Positions 5,757 to 6,452 of a DNA stretch of 6,452 nucleotides are shown here, one piece after another. The position numbers and the translations under genes are program-made. The notes beneath the pieces are model-generated. The model searched no databases and was not told the DNA's origin. It saw only the letters and a program-made list of their open reading frames with translations. Each line of letters opens with the position of its first letter. The first letter of the stretch is position 1. Source of the DNA: Acidobacteriota bacterium (lineage in GTDB: Bacteria; Acidobacteriota; UBA6911); assembly GCA_023265215.1 (NCBI GenBank), contig JAHFUH010000323.1, positions 1 through 6,452 on the forward strand, written 5' to 3'.

Positions 5757-6056
5757 ATGGAAAACGTTGGCGCAGAATCGAGTAAATCATTTAATGCCTT
5801 CAAGGAAACGATGGCCAAGAAACTAGAACAGGCGGCTGGTTCTTTGGGAAGACAATCAGAAACCGTCCAGGCATTAAGTTCTTATTCCAGGCAAGCATCA
5901 GAATGGCTGCATCAATCCGCTCAATATGTAAGGGCTTTTGATGTAAAGCAAGCCGACGCGGATTTGAAAAATCAGGTTTGCCTGCACCCCGGCAAAAGTA
6001 TTTTGTTATGCCTGGCGGCTGGATTTGCGGTCGGACTTATAGTCCGCGGGCGATAA
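5757..6056 (+). CDS. Small C-terminally membrane-anchored protein, DUF883 (YqjD/ElaB)-like
   Basis: This 99-residue protein has a polar, helix-prone body (about 1-72, rich in Ala, Gln, Lys and Glu). It ends in HPGKSILLCLAAGFAVGLIV (77-96) followed by RGR: one glycine-bearing membrane span right at the C-terminus. This HP-then-glycine-rich-helix ending matches DUF883 proteins such as YqjD and ElaB, inner-membrane tail-anchored proteins that in E. coli bind ribosomes in stationary phase. The body is diverged, so the family call is moderate and no gene symbol is given. The start is ATG with AAGGGG a few bases upstream. It is followed after 46 bases by a second small membrane protein on the same strand, which suggests an operon. 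An alternative is an unrelated small envelope protein with a similar anchor. Confidence 0.75.
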   Translation: MENVGAESSKSFNAFKETMAKKLEQAAGSLGRQSETVQALSSYSRQASEWLHQSAQYVRAFDVKQADADLKNQVCLHPGKSILLCLAAGFAVGLIVRGR

Positions 6057-6068
6057 GAATCGCGATTC
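6057..6068. other. 12-bp perfect palindrome at the gene junction
   Basis: GAATCGCGATTC begins directly after the stop codon of the DUF883-like gene. A 6-bp stem, CGGACT-TAT-AGTCCG (6032-6046), sits just before it inside the coding end. Together they could slow ribosomes or protect the mRNA end, but neither has a T-run. Confidence 0.25.
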
Positions 6069-6102
6069 CATGTCCCGAACAATTGGCAGATTGGGGGAGA
6101 GG

Positions 6103-6452
6103 ATGCAGAAAATATTCGATTGGAAAGTGTGCGTTCGTCGTTATCCATATATTGCAGTGTGCGCTGCGGTTGGAACAGGCTTTTTAATCGCATCCACACT
6201 GACGAGGAGAAAATCCACTCCTATGGAACGCATGGTGAATGTCCTGCTGGATAAGACCGGAGAATTGGGAGACGATTTGCGCAGATCCGCATGCAAGCTT
6301 GTCCTTAAGACAGTGGCGCCGGTTTTGTTTCGGGGTGCCATTTACGGACTTGCCGGCAAGACCTTAATGCAATACCTGCAAAGCAAGGCTATTTTAGCCA
6401 AAGGCAATGGAGCGAACCTCTCCTCCGGGATGGAGTGGAAACGCTCTCAACA
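6103..6452 (+). CDS. Small membrane protein, partial (runs off the window)
   Basis: The frame is open for 116 codons and continues past the window end, so the true length is unknown. It starts MQKIFDWKVCVRRYPYIAVC. One hydrophobic segment lies at about 15-32 (PYIAVCAAVGTGFLIAST), followed by basic RRK. An amphipathic stretch with DKTGELGDDLRRSACKLVLK (50-69) leads to a second moderately hydrophobic region (about 70-92). The YP-then-glycine-rich-helix pattern recalls the anchor of DUF883-type proteins, here near the N-terminus. No specific family is recognised. The chosen ATG has GGGGGAGAGG directly before it. An in-frame ATG at 6070 would add 11 residues but lacks a ribosome-binding site. It is probably co-transcribed with the gene ending at 6056. 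Confidence 0.7.
   Translation, partial: MQKIFDWKVCVRRYPYIAVCAAVGTGFLIASTLTRRKSTPMERMVNVLLDKTGELGDDLRRSACKLVLKTVAPVLFRGAIYGLAGKTLMQYLQSKAILAKGNGANLSSGMEWKRSQ

Noticed and set aside
5533..5790. 85-codon minus-strand frame crossing the start of the DUF883-like gene
   Set aside because: It has no ribosome-binding site, an unlikely composition, and overlaps the start of a better supported gene.

Overview
The window looks like a piece of chromosome from a Gram-negative bacterium with mid-range GC. The best pointer is a DeaD/CsdA-type RNA helicase that resembles proteobacterial versions across both its core and its C-terminal RNA-binding domain. A small C-terminally anchored protein of the DUF883 (YqjD/ElaB) kind agrees with this. 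The genus cannot be read from the sequence; a proteobacterium or a former deltaproteobacterium is the best inference.

Layout: (1) 12-1211 (+) is a MalY/PatB-type PLP-dependent C-S beta-lyase with a TTG start. (2) 1212-1756 holds no gene. It carries a 339-bp GC-rich, near-palindromic element (1273-1611) with inverted ends and a 9-bp direct repeat on each side, followed by two further hairpins. (3) 1757-3115 (+) is an APC-family amino acid permease; its start is set by a GGAGGT site just after the second hairpin. (4) 3188-3223 is an 11-bp-stem hairpin between convergent genes, probably the terminator of the helicase. (5) 3267-4997 (-) is the DEAD-box helicase with a DbpA-type RNA-binding domain. 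(6) 4998-5756 has no intact gene. It contains a possible helicase promoter, an unexplained stretch, a 241-bp remnant of an IS66-like insertion sequence with both ends and a decayed transposase C-terminus, a 20-bp near-palindrome and a small hairpin. (7) 5757-6056 (+) and 6103-6452 (+, cut by the window end) are two small membrane-anchored proteins that probably form an operon.

The lyase and the permease point the same way and could form one sulfur-amino-acid uptake and breakdown unit, now separated by the palindromic element. The helicase acts alone in RNA metabolism and ribosome assembly, typically under cold stress. The two small membrane proteins look like the start of an envelope or stress operon. 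The most unusual item is the palindromic element at 1273-1611: both arms carry matching GC-rich hairpins, so it could be a non-autonomous mobile element, a structured RNA, or both.
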